This document shows, one piece after another, positions 8,478 to 15,613 of a stretch of DNA of 64,000 bases. Within the stretch, counting starts at the first letter, position 1; each line of letters begins with the position of its first letter. The position numbers were made by a program, and so were the translations under genes. Source of the stretch: Streptomyces gossypii (lineage in GTDB: Bacteria > Actinomycetota > Actinomycetes > Streptomycetales > Streptomycetaceae); the NCBI RefSeq assembly GCF_025165795.1, contig NZ_JAJAGO010000006.1, positions 372,001 to 436,000 on the forward strand. The letters run 5' to 3'. Below the pieces are notes generated by a model that was not told the DNA's origin, searched no databases, and was given only the letters and a program-made list of their open reading frames with translations.

Positions 8478-9772
8478 TGTGCGAATGCCTCATCCATCTT
8501 CTTCGCGGCGTCGTCGGCGGCGTCTTCCACGCTCTGCTTGCCGCTGACGATCTGCTGGAACATGGTCGGCAGGACCATCCCCGCGTCGATCTGGCCCCAG
8601 GCGGGGCTCGACGGCACGAACTTGGCACCGTTTTCCAGCGTCTGCACGAACGGGGCGACCCACGGCTTCTGGGCCGCGATCTTCTCCCGGGTGTCGGAGT
8701 AGGTCGGCAGGAAGCCCATGCCGTCGAAGAGGCGCTTCTGGGTCTCCTTGCTCGCGAGCCGCTTCATCAGGTCGACGGCCAGCGTGCGGTGCGAGGTGCT
8801 CTTCATGACGCCGACGTTGTTGCCGCCCGCGAACCCGGGGGCGGTCTCGCCCGCCTTCACGCCCGGCAGCGGTACGACCTTGTACTTGCCCTTGACCTCG
8901 CCTTCCTCCATGGCCTGGCGGTTGAAGTCGCCGCCCAGCACCATCCCGGCCTTGCCGCTGGTGAACGCCTCGACGTTGTCGTTGCCGCCCATCTGGGCGC
9001 AGTTGGCGGGCGGGCAGTTGTGCTTGCCGAACAGGTCGGTGTACGCCTTGATGCCCTTCTGGGCCTCCGCGCTCTGGATGGTGGAGGTGAAGGAGTCGCC
9101 CTTCTTCTCGGCGATCTCGCCGCCGTTGGCCCAGATGAACGGCAGGGCGCCGTAGGTGTAGGCGCCGCCGACCATCAGCCCGTACATCTCGGGCCGTTCC
9201 TTGCGGATCTTCTTCGCCGTGGAGGCGACCTCGCCGAGCGTCTTGGGTACCGTGAGATCCAGGTCCTTGAAGACATCGGTGCGGTAGTAGAGCGCGCGCA
9301 CGCCCACGAAGAGCGGCGCCCCGTAGATCTTCCCGTCGACGGTCACCGACTCCTTGGCGGTGGGGTCCTGGTCCTTGGCCTCGTCCCAGGCGGCGAACTC
9401 CTTGGAGACGTCGGCGAGCCCGCCGTCGGCCACATACCCGGCGGTGTCCGTGTTCCCGAACTCGATCACGTCGGGGGCGGAGTCGGGGTCGTTGAGGGCG
9501 CCCTTGATCTTCTCGGCGCGGCTGTCGACGGGGATGTACTGCACATCCACCTTGGCGCCGTCGTGCGCCTTCTCGAACTCGGCGACGACGTCGTTGACGA
9601 TCGCCTTCTTCGGCTTGTTGTTGACCTCCTGGAAGAGCCACACCCGCAGGGTGCCGCTCTTCTCGTCCTTCTGGTCGCCGTCGCCGGACGAGGACGGCGC
9701 GCAGGCCGTGGCCGACAGTCCGGCGAGGGTGAGGGCCGCTATCGACGCGGCCACGCGGGCGGAAACTCTCAT
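8474..9772 (-). CDS. Extracellular sugar-binding lipoprotein of ABC transporter
   Basis: Solute-binding protein that captures the sugar outside the membrane and delivers it to the two permeases downstream. The 432-residue precursor starts MRVSARVAASIAALTLAG and carries a lipobox ending LSATAC, so Cys near residue 24 would be lipidated and the protein tethered to the membrane. The mature region has the family-1 binding-protein pattern, including GKIYGAPLFVGVRALYYRTD and GKAGMVLGGDFNRQAMEE. The ATG at 9772 follows GGGGGTT. It is first in the operon, and paired inverted repeats lie in the leader 22-66 bases upstream of the start codon. Confidence 0.92.
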   Translation of the reverse strand: MRVSARVAASIAALTLAGLSATACAPSSSGDGDQKDEKSGTLRVWLFQEVNNKPKKAIVNDVVAEFEKAHDGAKVDVQYIPVDSRAEKIKGALNDPDSAPDVIEFGNTDTAGYVADGGLADVSKEFAAWDEAKDQDPTAKESVTVDGKIYGAPLFVGVRALYYRTDVFKDLDLTVPKTLGEVASTAKKIRKERPEMYGLMVGGAYTYGALPFIWANGGEIAEKKGDSFTSTIQSAEAQKGIKAYTDLFGKHNCPPANCAQMGGNDNVEAFTSGKAGMVLGGDFNRQAMEEGEVKGKYKVVPLPGVKAGETAPGFAGGNNVGVMKSTSHRTLAVDLMKRLASKETQKRLFDGMGFLPTYSDTREKIAAQKPWVAPFVQTLENGAKFVPSSPAWGQIDAGMVLPTMFQQIVSGKQSVEDAADDAAKKMDEAFAQ

Positions 9773-9793
9773 GAGCGGAACCCCCAGCAGTGA

Positions 9794-9838
9794 GTTGCAA
9801 CATTCGCAACGGCTGTTTCGTGCTGCACAACTTCGCAG
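9794..9838. promoter_or_regulatory. Tandem dyad sites, candidate operator of sugar operon
   Basis: Two inverted repeats lie just upstream of the binding-lipoprotein gene: GTTGC-N7-GCAAC at 9794-9810 and CTGC-N8-GCAG at 9823-9838. Both contain a related core (CATTCGCA and ACTTCGCA), so they could be two sites for one dimeric repressor of the LacI or ROK type. They do not match the DasR consensus. No regulator gene is adjacent, so the binding protein is unknown. Confidence 0.4.
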
Positions 9839-10033
9839 GAGGTTATGGGCGCAGGCACCCGCCCACAAGAGGTCTCGACCAACCCGTAATCCGCCGAAGC
9901 GCTCCGTGCAACGGCCCGCCCCGCGGCGTCACGCCACGGGAGCACAGGGTTGGGGGCCGGACGGGAGTGGCACGCACGGGAGGAGGGGCACGCACGGGAG
10001 CGACACGTGCGGGGAGGGGCGGCAGACAGCACA

Positions 10034-10080
10034 GCGCGCCCCGGCCCGCCTCTCACTCGAAGAGGCGGGCCGGGGCGCGC
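10034..10080 (-). terminator. Perfect 20-bp hairpin downstream of DUF3039 gene
   Basis: Arms 10034-10053 and 10061-10080 are perfectly complementary (20 bp, almost all G/C) around a 7-base loop CACTCGA. It lies 83 bases beyond the stop of the DUF3039 gene in the direction of transcription. It has no U-tract, as is common for Streptomyces terminators. Confidence 0.75.
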
Positions 10081-10162
10081 TGCACGCGTCCCACACCGCC
10101 CGCGTACGGAACGCGGGCGGCGGGCACGGGGACCGGCGGAACGGAAAGCAGGTCAGCGGCTG

Positions 10163-10468
10163 CTACTTCTTGCCGTCGCCCTTGCCGTCCTTGCCTCCCT
10201 TTCCGCCCTTGTCCCCACCGGCGCCCATGGTTTCGAAGATCTCCTTGCACATGGGGCAGACCGGGTACTTCTTCGGGTCGCGCCCCGGTACCCAGACCTT
10301 GCCGCAGAGCGCGACGACGGGAGTCCCGTCCAGCGCGCTCGCCATGATCTTGTCCTTCTGGACATAGTGGGCGAAGCGCTCGTGGTCGCCGTCGCCGTGC
10401 GATGTCTGCGGGGTCGGCTCGACCAGCGTGCCGGTGCCCGCCCCGCGCTCGGGCTCGAGTGTGCTCAT
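10163..10468 (-). CDS. DUF3039 family small zinc-ribbon-like protein
   Basis: A 101-residue conserved actinobacterial protein of unknown role. The DUF3039 core is visible: ERFAHYVQKDKIMASALDG, then ALCGKVWVPGRDPKKYPVCP with CPMCKE. The Cys residues (ALCGKVW and VCPMC) suggest a bound metal. The C-terminus is a Gly/Lys tail (GGDKGGKGGKDGKGDGKK). The start at 10468 gives MSTLEPERGAG, which fits the expected family N-terminus better than a start at 10492. It ends 300 bases before the next operon and is followed by a strong hairpin. It lies 33 bases downstream of the yqgE start in divergent-from-murA context and seems to be monocistronic. Confidence 0.85.
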   Translation of the reverse strand: MSTLEPERGAGTGTLVEPTPQTSHGDGDHERFAHYVQKDKIMASALDGTPVVALCGKVWVPGRDPKKYPVCPMCKEIFETMGAGGDKGGKGGKDGKGDGKK

Positions 10469-10501
10469 GTGACCCAAGCTTAACCGCCTCACGACCGTGA
10501 C

Positions 10502-11077
10502 TCAGTTCAGCGACGGATCGTCCGGATAGGTGGCCACCATCGCCAGTTCGCTGCGCTGCCGCCGCAGCACGGAACGCCACAGCCGCTCCGGAGCCGGCGA
10601 GGAGACGTCCCCCGGCTCGGACTCCACGACATACCAGGCCCCCTCGGACAGCTCAACGTCCAGCTGCCCGGCGCCCCAGCCGGCGTAACCCGCGAAGATG
10701 CGCAGCGAGCCCAGCTCCCCGGCCAGCAGCTCGGGCGGCTCCTCCAGATCCACCAGACCGATCGCCCCGTGCACCCGGCGCCAGCCCGCCGGGCCGCTGC
10801 CGGAATGACCGCGGGCGGACGGCACCACGGCCACGCCCAGCGCCGCGTCCAGCGAGACCGGGCCGCCCTGGAAGACGACACCGGGCTCACCCGCCAGCTC
10901 CGCCCAGGGCTCCAGGATGTCGCCCACTCCGACGGGTGTCGGACGGTTCAGCACCACGCCCAGCGCACCCTCGTCGTCGTGGTCGAGGACGAGGACGACG
11001 GCGCGGTCGAAGTTCGGGTCGGACAGCACCGGGGACGCGACCAGCAGCCGCCCGGTGAGCGAAGACACCTCGGTCAT
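10502..11077 (-). CDS. YqgE/AlgH family protein
   Basis: A 191-residue member of the YqgE/AlgH (DUF179) family, a widespread cytoplasmic protein whose biochemical role is not settled. Family landmarks are LTGRLLVASPVLSDPNFDRA at residues 6-25, VVLVLDHDDEGALGVVLNRP, VFQGGPVS and RIFAGYAGWGAGQL. Length is normal for the family. The ATG at 11077 gives MTEVSSLTGRLL, the usual N-terminus. It is divergent from murA, with a 254-base gap holding both promoters. Confidence 0.92.
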   Translation of the reverse strand: MTEVSSLTGRLLVASPVLSDPNFDRAVVLVLDHDDEGALGVVLNRPTPVGVGDILEPWAELAGEPGVVFQGGPVSLDAALGVAVVPSARGHSGSGPAGWRRVHGAIGLVDLEEPPELLAGELGSLRIFAGYAGWGAGQLDVELSEGAWYVVESEPGDVSSPAPERLWRSVLRRQRSELAMVATYPDDPSLN

Positions 11078-11331
11078 GCCGCAATGATCCCGCACCGGCG
11101 GCGTTCGCGGGAGGTCAACGCCCGATCCGGCGCCGCCCGCCGGCCGCGCGCCGCCCGTTCGGCGGGGCCGGCCCGTGACCCTGGGCTGCCACACGCTGAC
11201 CGTCCGTACGGACGGCATCCGGTCGCCGAGAGCCGGTGCGGGCCGGGCACTGGCACACCCGTGCATAATCCGGCAGCTTGGCGATTACGCTTGCTGACTG
11301 TCCCAGCCCATCTCCAGGAACGCGGAGATCC

Positions 11332-12657
11332 ATGACCGGCACCGATGATGTCCTGCTAGTCCACGGCGGCACCCCCCTCGAGGGGGAGATCCGAGTCCGT
11401 GGCGCGAAGAACCTGGTGCCCAAGGCCATGGTGACCGCGCTGCTCGGCAGTGAGCCGAGCCGACTGCGCAATGTGCCCGACATCCGCGACGTCCGGGTCG
11501 TACGCGGCCTGCTGCAACTGCACGGTGTGACCGTGCGCGCCGGTGACGAGCCGGGTGAGCTGGTGCTCGACCCCTCGCACGTGGAGAGCGCGAACGTCGC
11601 CGACATCGACGCGCACGCGGGGTCCTCGCGCATCCCGATCCTCTTCTGCGGCCCGCTGCTGCACCGTCTGGGCCACGCCTTCATTCCCGGGCTGGGCGGC
11701 TGCGACATCGGCGGACGGCCCGTCGACTTCCACTTCGACGTGCTCCGCCGGTTCGGCGCGACGATCGAGAAGCGGGCCGACGGCCAGTATCTGGAGGCGC
11801 CGCAGCGCCTGCGCGGCTGCAAGATCCAGCTGCCGTACCCCTCGGTGGGCTCCACCGAGCAGGTGCTGCTCACCGCCGTGCTGGCGGAGGGTGTGACCGA
11901 ACTCTCCAACGCCGCCGTCGAACCGGAGATCGAGGACCTCATCTGCGTGCTGCAGAAGATGGGCGCGATCATCTCGATGGACACGGACCGCACCATCCGC
12001 ATCACCGGCGTGGACCGCCTCGGCGGCTACACGCACCGTGCCCTGCCGGACCGCCTGGAGGCGGCCTCCTGGGCGAGCGCGGCGCTCGCGACCGGGGGCA
12101 GCGTGTACGTGCACGGCGCCCGGCAGCGGGAGATGATGACCTTCCTCAACACCTTCCGCCGGGTCGGCGGCGCGTTCGAGGTCGGCGACGAGGGCATCCG
12201 CTTCTGGCACCCCGGCGGCCCGCTGAACGCCATCGCGCTGGAGACGGACGTGCACCCCGGTTTCCAGACCGACTGGCAGCAGCCGCTGGTGGTGGCGCTG
12301 ACGCAGGCGTCCGGCCTGTCCATCGTGCACGAGACGGTGTACGAGTCGCGGCTCGGCTTCACCTCCGCGCTCAACCAGATGGGCGCGCACATCCAGGTCT
12401 ACCGGGAGTGCCTGGGCGGCACCCCGTGCCGCTTCGGGCAGCGGAACTTCCTGCACTCGGCCGTCGTTTCGGGGCCCACCAAGCTCCAGGGCGCGGATCT
12501 GGTCATCCCCGACCTGCGGGGCGGGTTCTCGTACCTGATCGCCGCGCTGGCCGCGCAGGGCACCTCTCGGGTGCACGGCATCGACCTGATCAACCGTGGC
12601 TACGAGAACTTCATGGACAAGCTGTCGGCACTGGGTGCGAAGGTCGAACGCCCGTAA
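11332..12657 (+). CDS. murA: UDP-N-acetylglucosamine 1-carboxyvinyltransferase MurA
   Basis: First committed step of peptidoglycan synthesis: transfers enolpyruvate from PEP to UDP-GlcNAc in the cytoplasm. The 441-residue protein shows the EPSP-synthase-like fold. The early motif reads RGAKNLVPKAMVTALL, the active-site loop GLGGCDIGGRPVDFHF carries the catalytic Cys (Cys124, the fosfomycin target position), and VHPGFQTDWQQP and DLRGGFSYLIAALAAQG follow. The ATG at 11332 gives MTGTDDVLLVHGG. The gene is convergent with the HU gene, the two being separated by an unusual G/C-homopolymer inverted repeat. Streptomyces genomes often carry two murA paralogues; which one this is cannot be told from the window. 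Confidence 0.96.
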   Translation: MTGTDDVLLVHGGTPLEGEIRVRGAKNLVPKAMVTALLGSEPSRLRNVPDIRDVRVVRGLLQLHGVTVRAGDEPGELVLDPSHVESANVADIDAHAGSSRIPILFCGPLLHRLGHAFIPGLGGCDIGGRPVDFHFDVLRRFGATIEKRADGQYLEAPQRLRGCKIQLPYPSVGSTEQVLLTAVLAEGVTELSNAAVEPEIEDLICVLQKMGAIISMDTDRTIRITGVDRLGGYTHRALPDRLEAASWASAALATGGSVYVHGARQREMMTFLNTFRRVGGAFEVGDEGIRFWHPGGPLNAIALETDVHPGFQTDWQQPLVVALTQASGLSIVHETVYESRLGFTSALNQMGAHIQVYRECLGGTPCRFGQRNFLHSAVVSGPTKLQGADLVIPDLRGGFSYLIAALAAQGTSRVHGIDLINRGYENFMDKLSALGAKVERP

Positions 12658-12672
12658 GCACCGCCAGACGCC

Positions 12673-12769
12673 GAGAGGGGCGGGCCCCCCCCCCGGGGGG
12701 CGCCCCCCCCCCGGACCCCCCCCCCGCCCCGTGGGGGGGCCCCCCCCCGCTGGGGGGCCCGCCCCTCTC
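12673..12769. terminator. Bidirectional inverted repeat filled with G/C homopolymers, between murA and HU
   Basis: Arms 12673-12690 and 12752-12769 are perfectly complementary over 18 bp (outer sequence GAGAGGGGCGGG). The 61 bases between them consist almost only of runs of C and G 4-10 long. It sits between convergent genes, so it probably terminates both. The homopolymer tracts may partly be a sequencing or consensus artefact. Confidence 0.7.
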
Positions 12770-12792
12770 CTTGCCCGCCAGCTGTCAGCGGA

Positions 12793-13074
12793 TCACTTGC
12801 CCTTGGCGGCTTCCTTCAGCTTGGAGCCCGCCGAAACCTTGACGCTGTATCCGGCCGGGATCTCGATCGGGTCACCGGTCTGCGGGTTACGCGCCGTACG
12901 AGCGGCACGGTGCGTACGCTCGAAGGTGAGAAAGCCGGGGATGGTGACCTTCTCGTCTCCCTTGGAGACAACCTCGCCAACGGTCTCGGCGAGCGCGGCC
13001 AGAACGGCGTCGGCGTCCTTACGGGTCACCTCGGCGCGCTCGGACAGAGCGGCCACCAGCTCACTGCGGTTCAT
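12793..13074 (-). CDS. hupA: HU-family nucleoid DNA-binding protein
   Basis: A 93-residue histone-like protein that bends and compacts DNA as a dimer. It starts MNRSELVAALSERAEVTRKD. The body contains the HU signature (VTIPGFLTFERTHRAARTAR) and the NPQTGDPIEIPAGYSVKVSAG arm and C-terminal strand. Length and end (KEAAKGK) fit the short single-domain HU (HupA type) rather than the Streptomyces HupS form, which has a long Lys/Ala tail. It is convergent with murA, and the 360-base upstream gap should carry its promoter. Confidence 0.95.
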   Translation of the reverse strand: MNRSELVAALSERAEVTRKDADAVLAALAETVGEVVSKGDEKVTIPGFLTFERTHRAARTARNPQTGDPIEIPAGYSVKVSAGSKLKEAAKGK

Positions 13075-13434
13075 AGTCTGTTACTCCCGTGTTCTTCTTG
13101 CCGATGAGGCGTGAGTTCGAAGCCGATGCTGCCAGGGGCCTCGGACACTCCCCGGACCCGGGTCTCGTTCAGACCCCCGCGCCCAGTGACGCATCCTGCC
13201 CCCACCTGCGGCGGGAAATCCAATCCGGCTCGCAAACCGGTACCCGGCTGCGTCACCCGAAAAGTGCCAGTGGCTCGCGGCTGACGCCTCAAGGCTCTGT
13301 CCGGTGCGGCTTCCGCAACCCTAAGGGGGCCGTACGGGTGCTGCATCCCGCGACGCGCCGGGCGGGGGCGGGCTCGGGCCCTTCGTGACCGAGCTCTCAC
13401 CGGACGGGCCCGTCGCCGCCACCTCGCGCGGGGG
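13075..13434. other. Intergenic region between HU and malic enzyme genes
   Basis: A 360-base non-coding stretch upstream of the HU gene and downstream of the malic-enzyme stop. It includes A/T-containing segments such as GAAATCCAATCCGG and CCGAAAAGTGCC that could carry the HU promoter. I see no convincing ORF, RNA gene or long hairpin in it. Confidence 0.5.
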
Positions 13435-14886
13435 TCAGTCCGTCAGCTCGGTGGGCTCGCCCAGCGACCCCGGCTCGGTGCTGCGCGGCGGCTTGGCCGC
13501 GTCGCGCACCGCCCCGGCGACGGCGCCGGCGACCTTCTCGTTGAAGACGCTGGGGATGATGTAGTTCGCGTTCAGCTCGTCCTCGTGCACGACGTCCGCG
13601 AGGGCGCGGGCGGCGGCCAGCATCATCTCGTCGTCGACCGTGCGCGACTGGGCGTCCAGCAGGCCGCGGAAGACGCCGGGGAAGACCAGCACGTTGTTGA
13701 TCTGGTTGGGGAAGTCGGAGCGCCCGGTGGCGACCACGGTGGCCGTACGACGGGCCTCCGCGGGGTCTACCTCCGGGTCGGGATTGGCGAGCGCGAACAC
13801 GATGGCGCCCTCGGCCATCGTCGCCACGTCCGCCGCCCCGAGCACGTTGGGCGCGGAGACGCCGATGAACACGTCCGAGTCCGCCACGGCGTCCTTGAGA
13901 GTGCCGGTGACCCCTTCGGGGTTGGTGTTCGTGGCGATCCAGCGCAGTGGCGAGTCCACCTCGGCGCTGACCAGGTCCTCGCGGCCCGCGTGGACCACAC
14001 CGTGGATGTCGGCGACGACCGCGTGCTTGACGCCGGCCGACAGCAGCAGCCGCAGGATCGCCGTACCCGCCGCGCCCGCCCCGGACATGACGACCCGTAC
14101 GTCCTCGATCCGCTTGCCCACCACGCGCAGCGCGTTGTGCAGCGAGGCGAGCACGACGATGGCGGTGCCGTGCTGGTCGTCGTGGAAGACGGGGATGTCC
14201 AGCGCCTCGCGCAGCCGCGCCTCGATCTCGAAGCAGCGGGGCGCCGAGATGTCCTCCAGGTTGATGCCCGCGAAGCCCGGGGCGATTGCCTTGACGGTCT
14301 CCACGATCATGTCGGAGTTCTGTGTGTCCAGGCAGATCGGCCAGGCGTCGATGCCCGCGAACCGCTTGAAGAGGGCCGCCTTGCCCTCCATCACCGGCAG
14401 CGCGGCCTGCGGGCCGATGTTGCCCAGGCCGAGCACGGCCGAGCCGTCGGTGACCACCGCGACGCTGTTCCGCTTGATGGTCAGCCGCCGGGCGTCCTCG
14501 GGATTCTCGGCGATCTGCATGCACACCCGGGCGACGCCAGGGGTGTACACCATGGAGAGATCGTCACGGTTGCGAATAGGATGCTTCGAAGACATCTCGA
14601 TCTTGCCGCCGAGGTGCATCAGGAACGTACGGTCGGAGACCTTGCCCAGCGTCACACCCTCGATGCCGCGCAGCTTGCCGACGATCTCGTCGGCGTGCGC
14701 GGTGGAGGTCGCGGCGATCGTGACGTCGATCCGGAGCCGTTCATGGCCGGAGGCGGTCACGTCGAGGCCGGTGACCGAACCTCCGGAGGACTCCACGACC
14801 GTGGTGAGCTGACTGACCGCGGACCCGCCGGCGGGGACTTCCAGACGGACCGTCATCGAATACGAGACGCTTGGCGCGGTTGCCAT
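13435..14886 (-). CDS. NAD-dependent malic enzyme with N-terminal ACT domain
   Basis: Oxidatively decarboxylates malate to pyruvate, linking the TCA cycle to pyruvate pools. In the 483-residue protein, residues about 10-85 resemble an ACT regulatory domain (MTVRLEVPAGGSAVSQLTTV). The catalytic part follows: SMVYTPGVARVC, the malic motif KRNSVAVVTDGSAVLGLGN, FHDDQHGTAIVVLASLHNAL, and the NAD-binding GAGAAGTAILRLL. VFALANPDPEVDP near the C-terminus is also typical. The ATG at 14886 follows GAGGAAG; longer reading upstream (to 14949) lacks support. An ACT domain suggests allosteric control by a small ligand, which is inference. Confidence 0.93.
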   Translation of the reverse strand: MATAPSVSYSMTVRLEVPAGGSAVSQLTTVVESSGGSVTGLDVTASGHERLRIDVTIAATSTAHADEIVGKLRGIEGVTLGKVSDRTFLMHLGGKIEMSSKHPIRNRDDLSMVYTPGVARVCMQIAENPEDARRLTIKRNSVAVVTDGSAVLGLGNIGPQAALPVMEGKAALFKRFAGIDAWPICLDTQNSDMIVETVKAIAPGFAGINLEDISAPRCFEIEARLREALDIPVFHDDQHGTAIVVLASLHNALRVVGKRIEDVRVVMSGAGAAGTAILRLLLSAGVKHAVVADIHGVVHAGREDLVSAEVDSPLRWIATNTNPEGVTGTLKDAVADSDVFIGVSAPNVLGAADVATMAEGAIVFALANPDPEVDPAEARRTATVVATGRSDFPNQINNVLVFPGVFRGLLDAQSRTVDDEMMLAAARALADVVHEDELNANYIIPSVFNEKVAGAVAGAVRDAAKPPRSTEPGSLGEPTELTD

Positions 14887-15185
14887 GGCCGACTTCCTCT
14901 GCTTTCCCTTGTCACGATGCGCCGTGCGGCGCACCAGAGATAATCCCACCTACCGGCGGGTGCGCGGTAACCACCCTCCAGTATTGGAAACAGAATTCCA
15001 CCATACGAGAGGAACAGGGGTTACGGAAGCCCTCATTCCGTGGAGCCGGGTGGACCGCCGCACGGGTCGCTACGTGAGCCGCCACGGGTCACTTCAGAAG
15101 AAAATGCGTCATCAATCATCATGAATTGCCCCGAAACGTCCTAGGATCTGGCCCGCAACCGTCTGCACTCACGGGAGACCAGGAC

Positions 15186-15392
15186 ATGGCTCAGGGCACG
15201 GTCAAGTGGTTCAACGCGGAGAAGGGATACGGCTTCATCGCCCAGGAAGGCGGCGGGCCGGACGTCTTCGTCCACTACAGCTCGATCGACGGCGAGGGCT
15301 ATCGCAGCCTGGAGGACACGCAGCGCGTGGAGTTCGAGATCGGGGCAGGGCGCAAGGGGCCGCAGGCGGAGCAAGTCCGCGTCATTTCGTAA
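15186..15392 (+). CDS. Cold-shock domain protein
   Basis: A 68-residue single OB-fold nucleic-acid chaperone of the CspA family. It shows RNP1 (KGYGFIA) and RNP2 (VFVHYSS) around an AEKGYGF core and starts [14 protein letters not shown]. The ATG at 15186 follows GGGAGACCAGGAC at good distance. The C-terminal third ([20 protein letters not shown]) is ordinary for actinobacterial Csps. It is monocistronic and divergent from the malic enzyme; the 299-base upstream gap is relatively A/T-rich near 15100-15150 (AGAAGAAAATGCGTCATCAA), plausible for a cold-shock leader. Confidence 0.95.
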   Translation: MAQGTVKWFNAEKGYGFIAQEGGGPDVFVHYSSIDGEGYRSLEDTQRVEFEIGAGRKGPQAEQVRVIS

Positions 15393-15613
15393 GAAAAACG
15401 ACTTCAAGGTGGCACCGACCCGCCAGCTCGCCTCGCGGCAAGTGGTCGCTCGTAGCGACTATGGTTGGGCCCGGGGGCATGGATCGGGCCGGTGCCACTC
15501 ACAAGGCTAACAAAGAGTCCCACGAGGCGATTCCCCCGCACGCGACCGATTCCGCCGCCCGGGTCGGCCCCGCCGGAATCACCCCTTCCAGGATGCCGCG
15601 CCGGGGCTCCTCC

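Larger units (their letters stand above)
9773..10162. other. Intergenic region upstream of sugar operon
   Basis: A 390-base gap between the binding-lipoprotein start and the end of the DUF3039 gene. It holds the dyad pair at 9794-9838 and the strong hairpin at 10034-10080, both listed separately. The middle part (about 9850-10030) is GC-rich with no gene that I can support; it presumably carries the promoter of the sugar operon. Confidence 0.6.
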
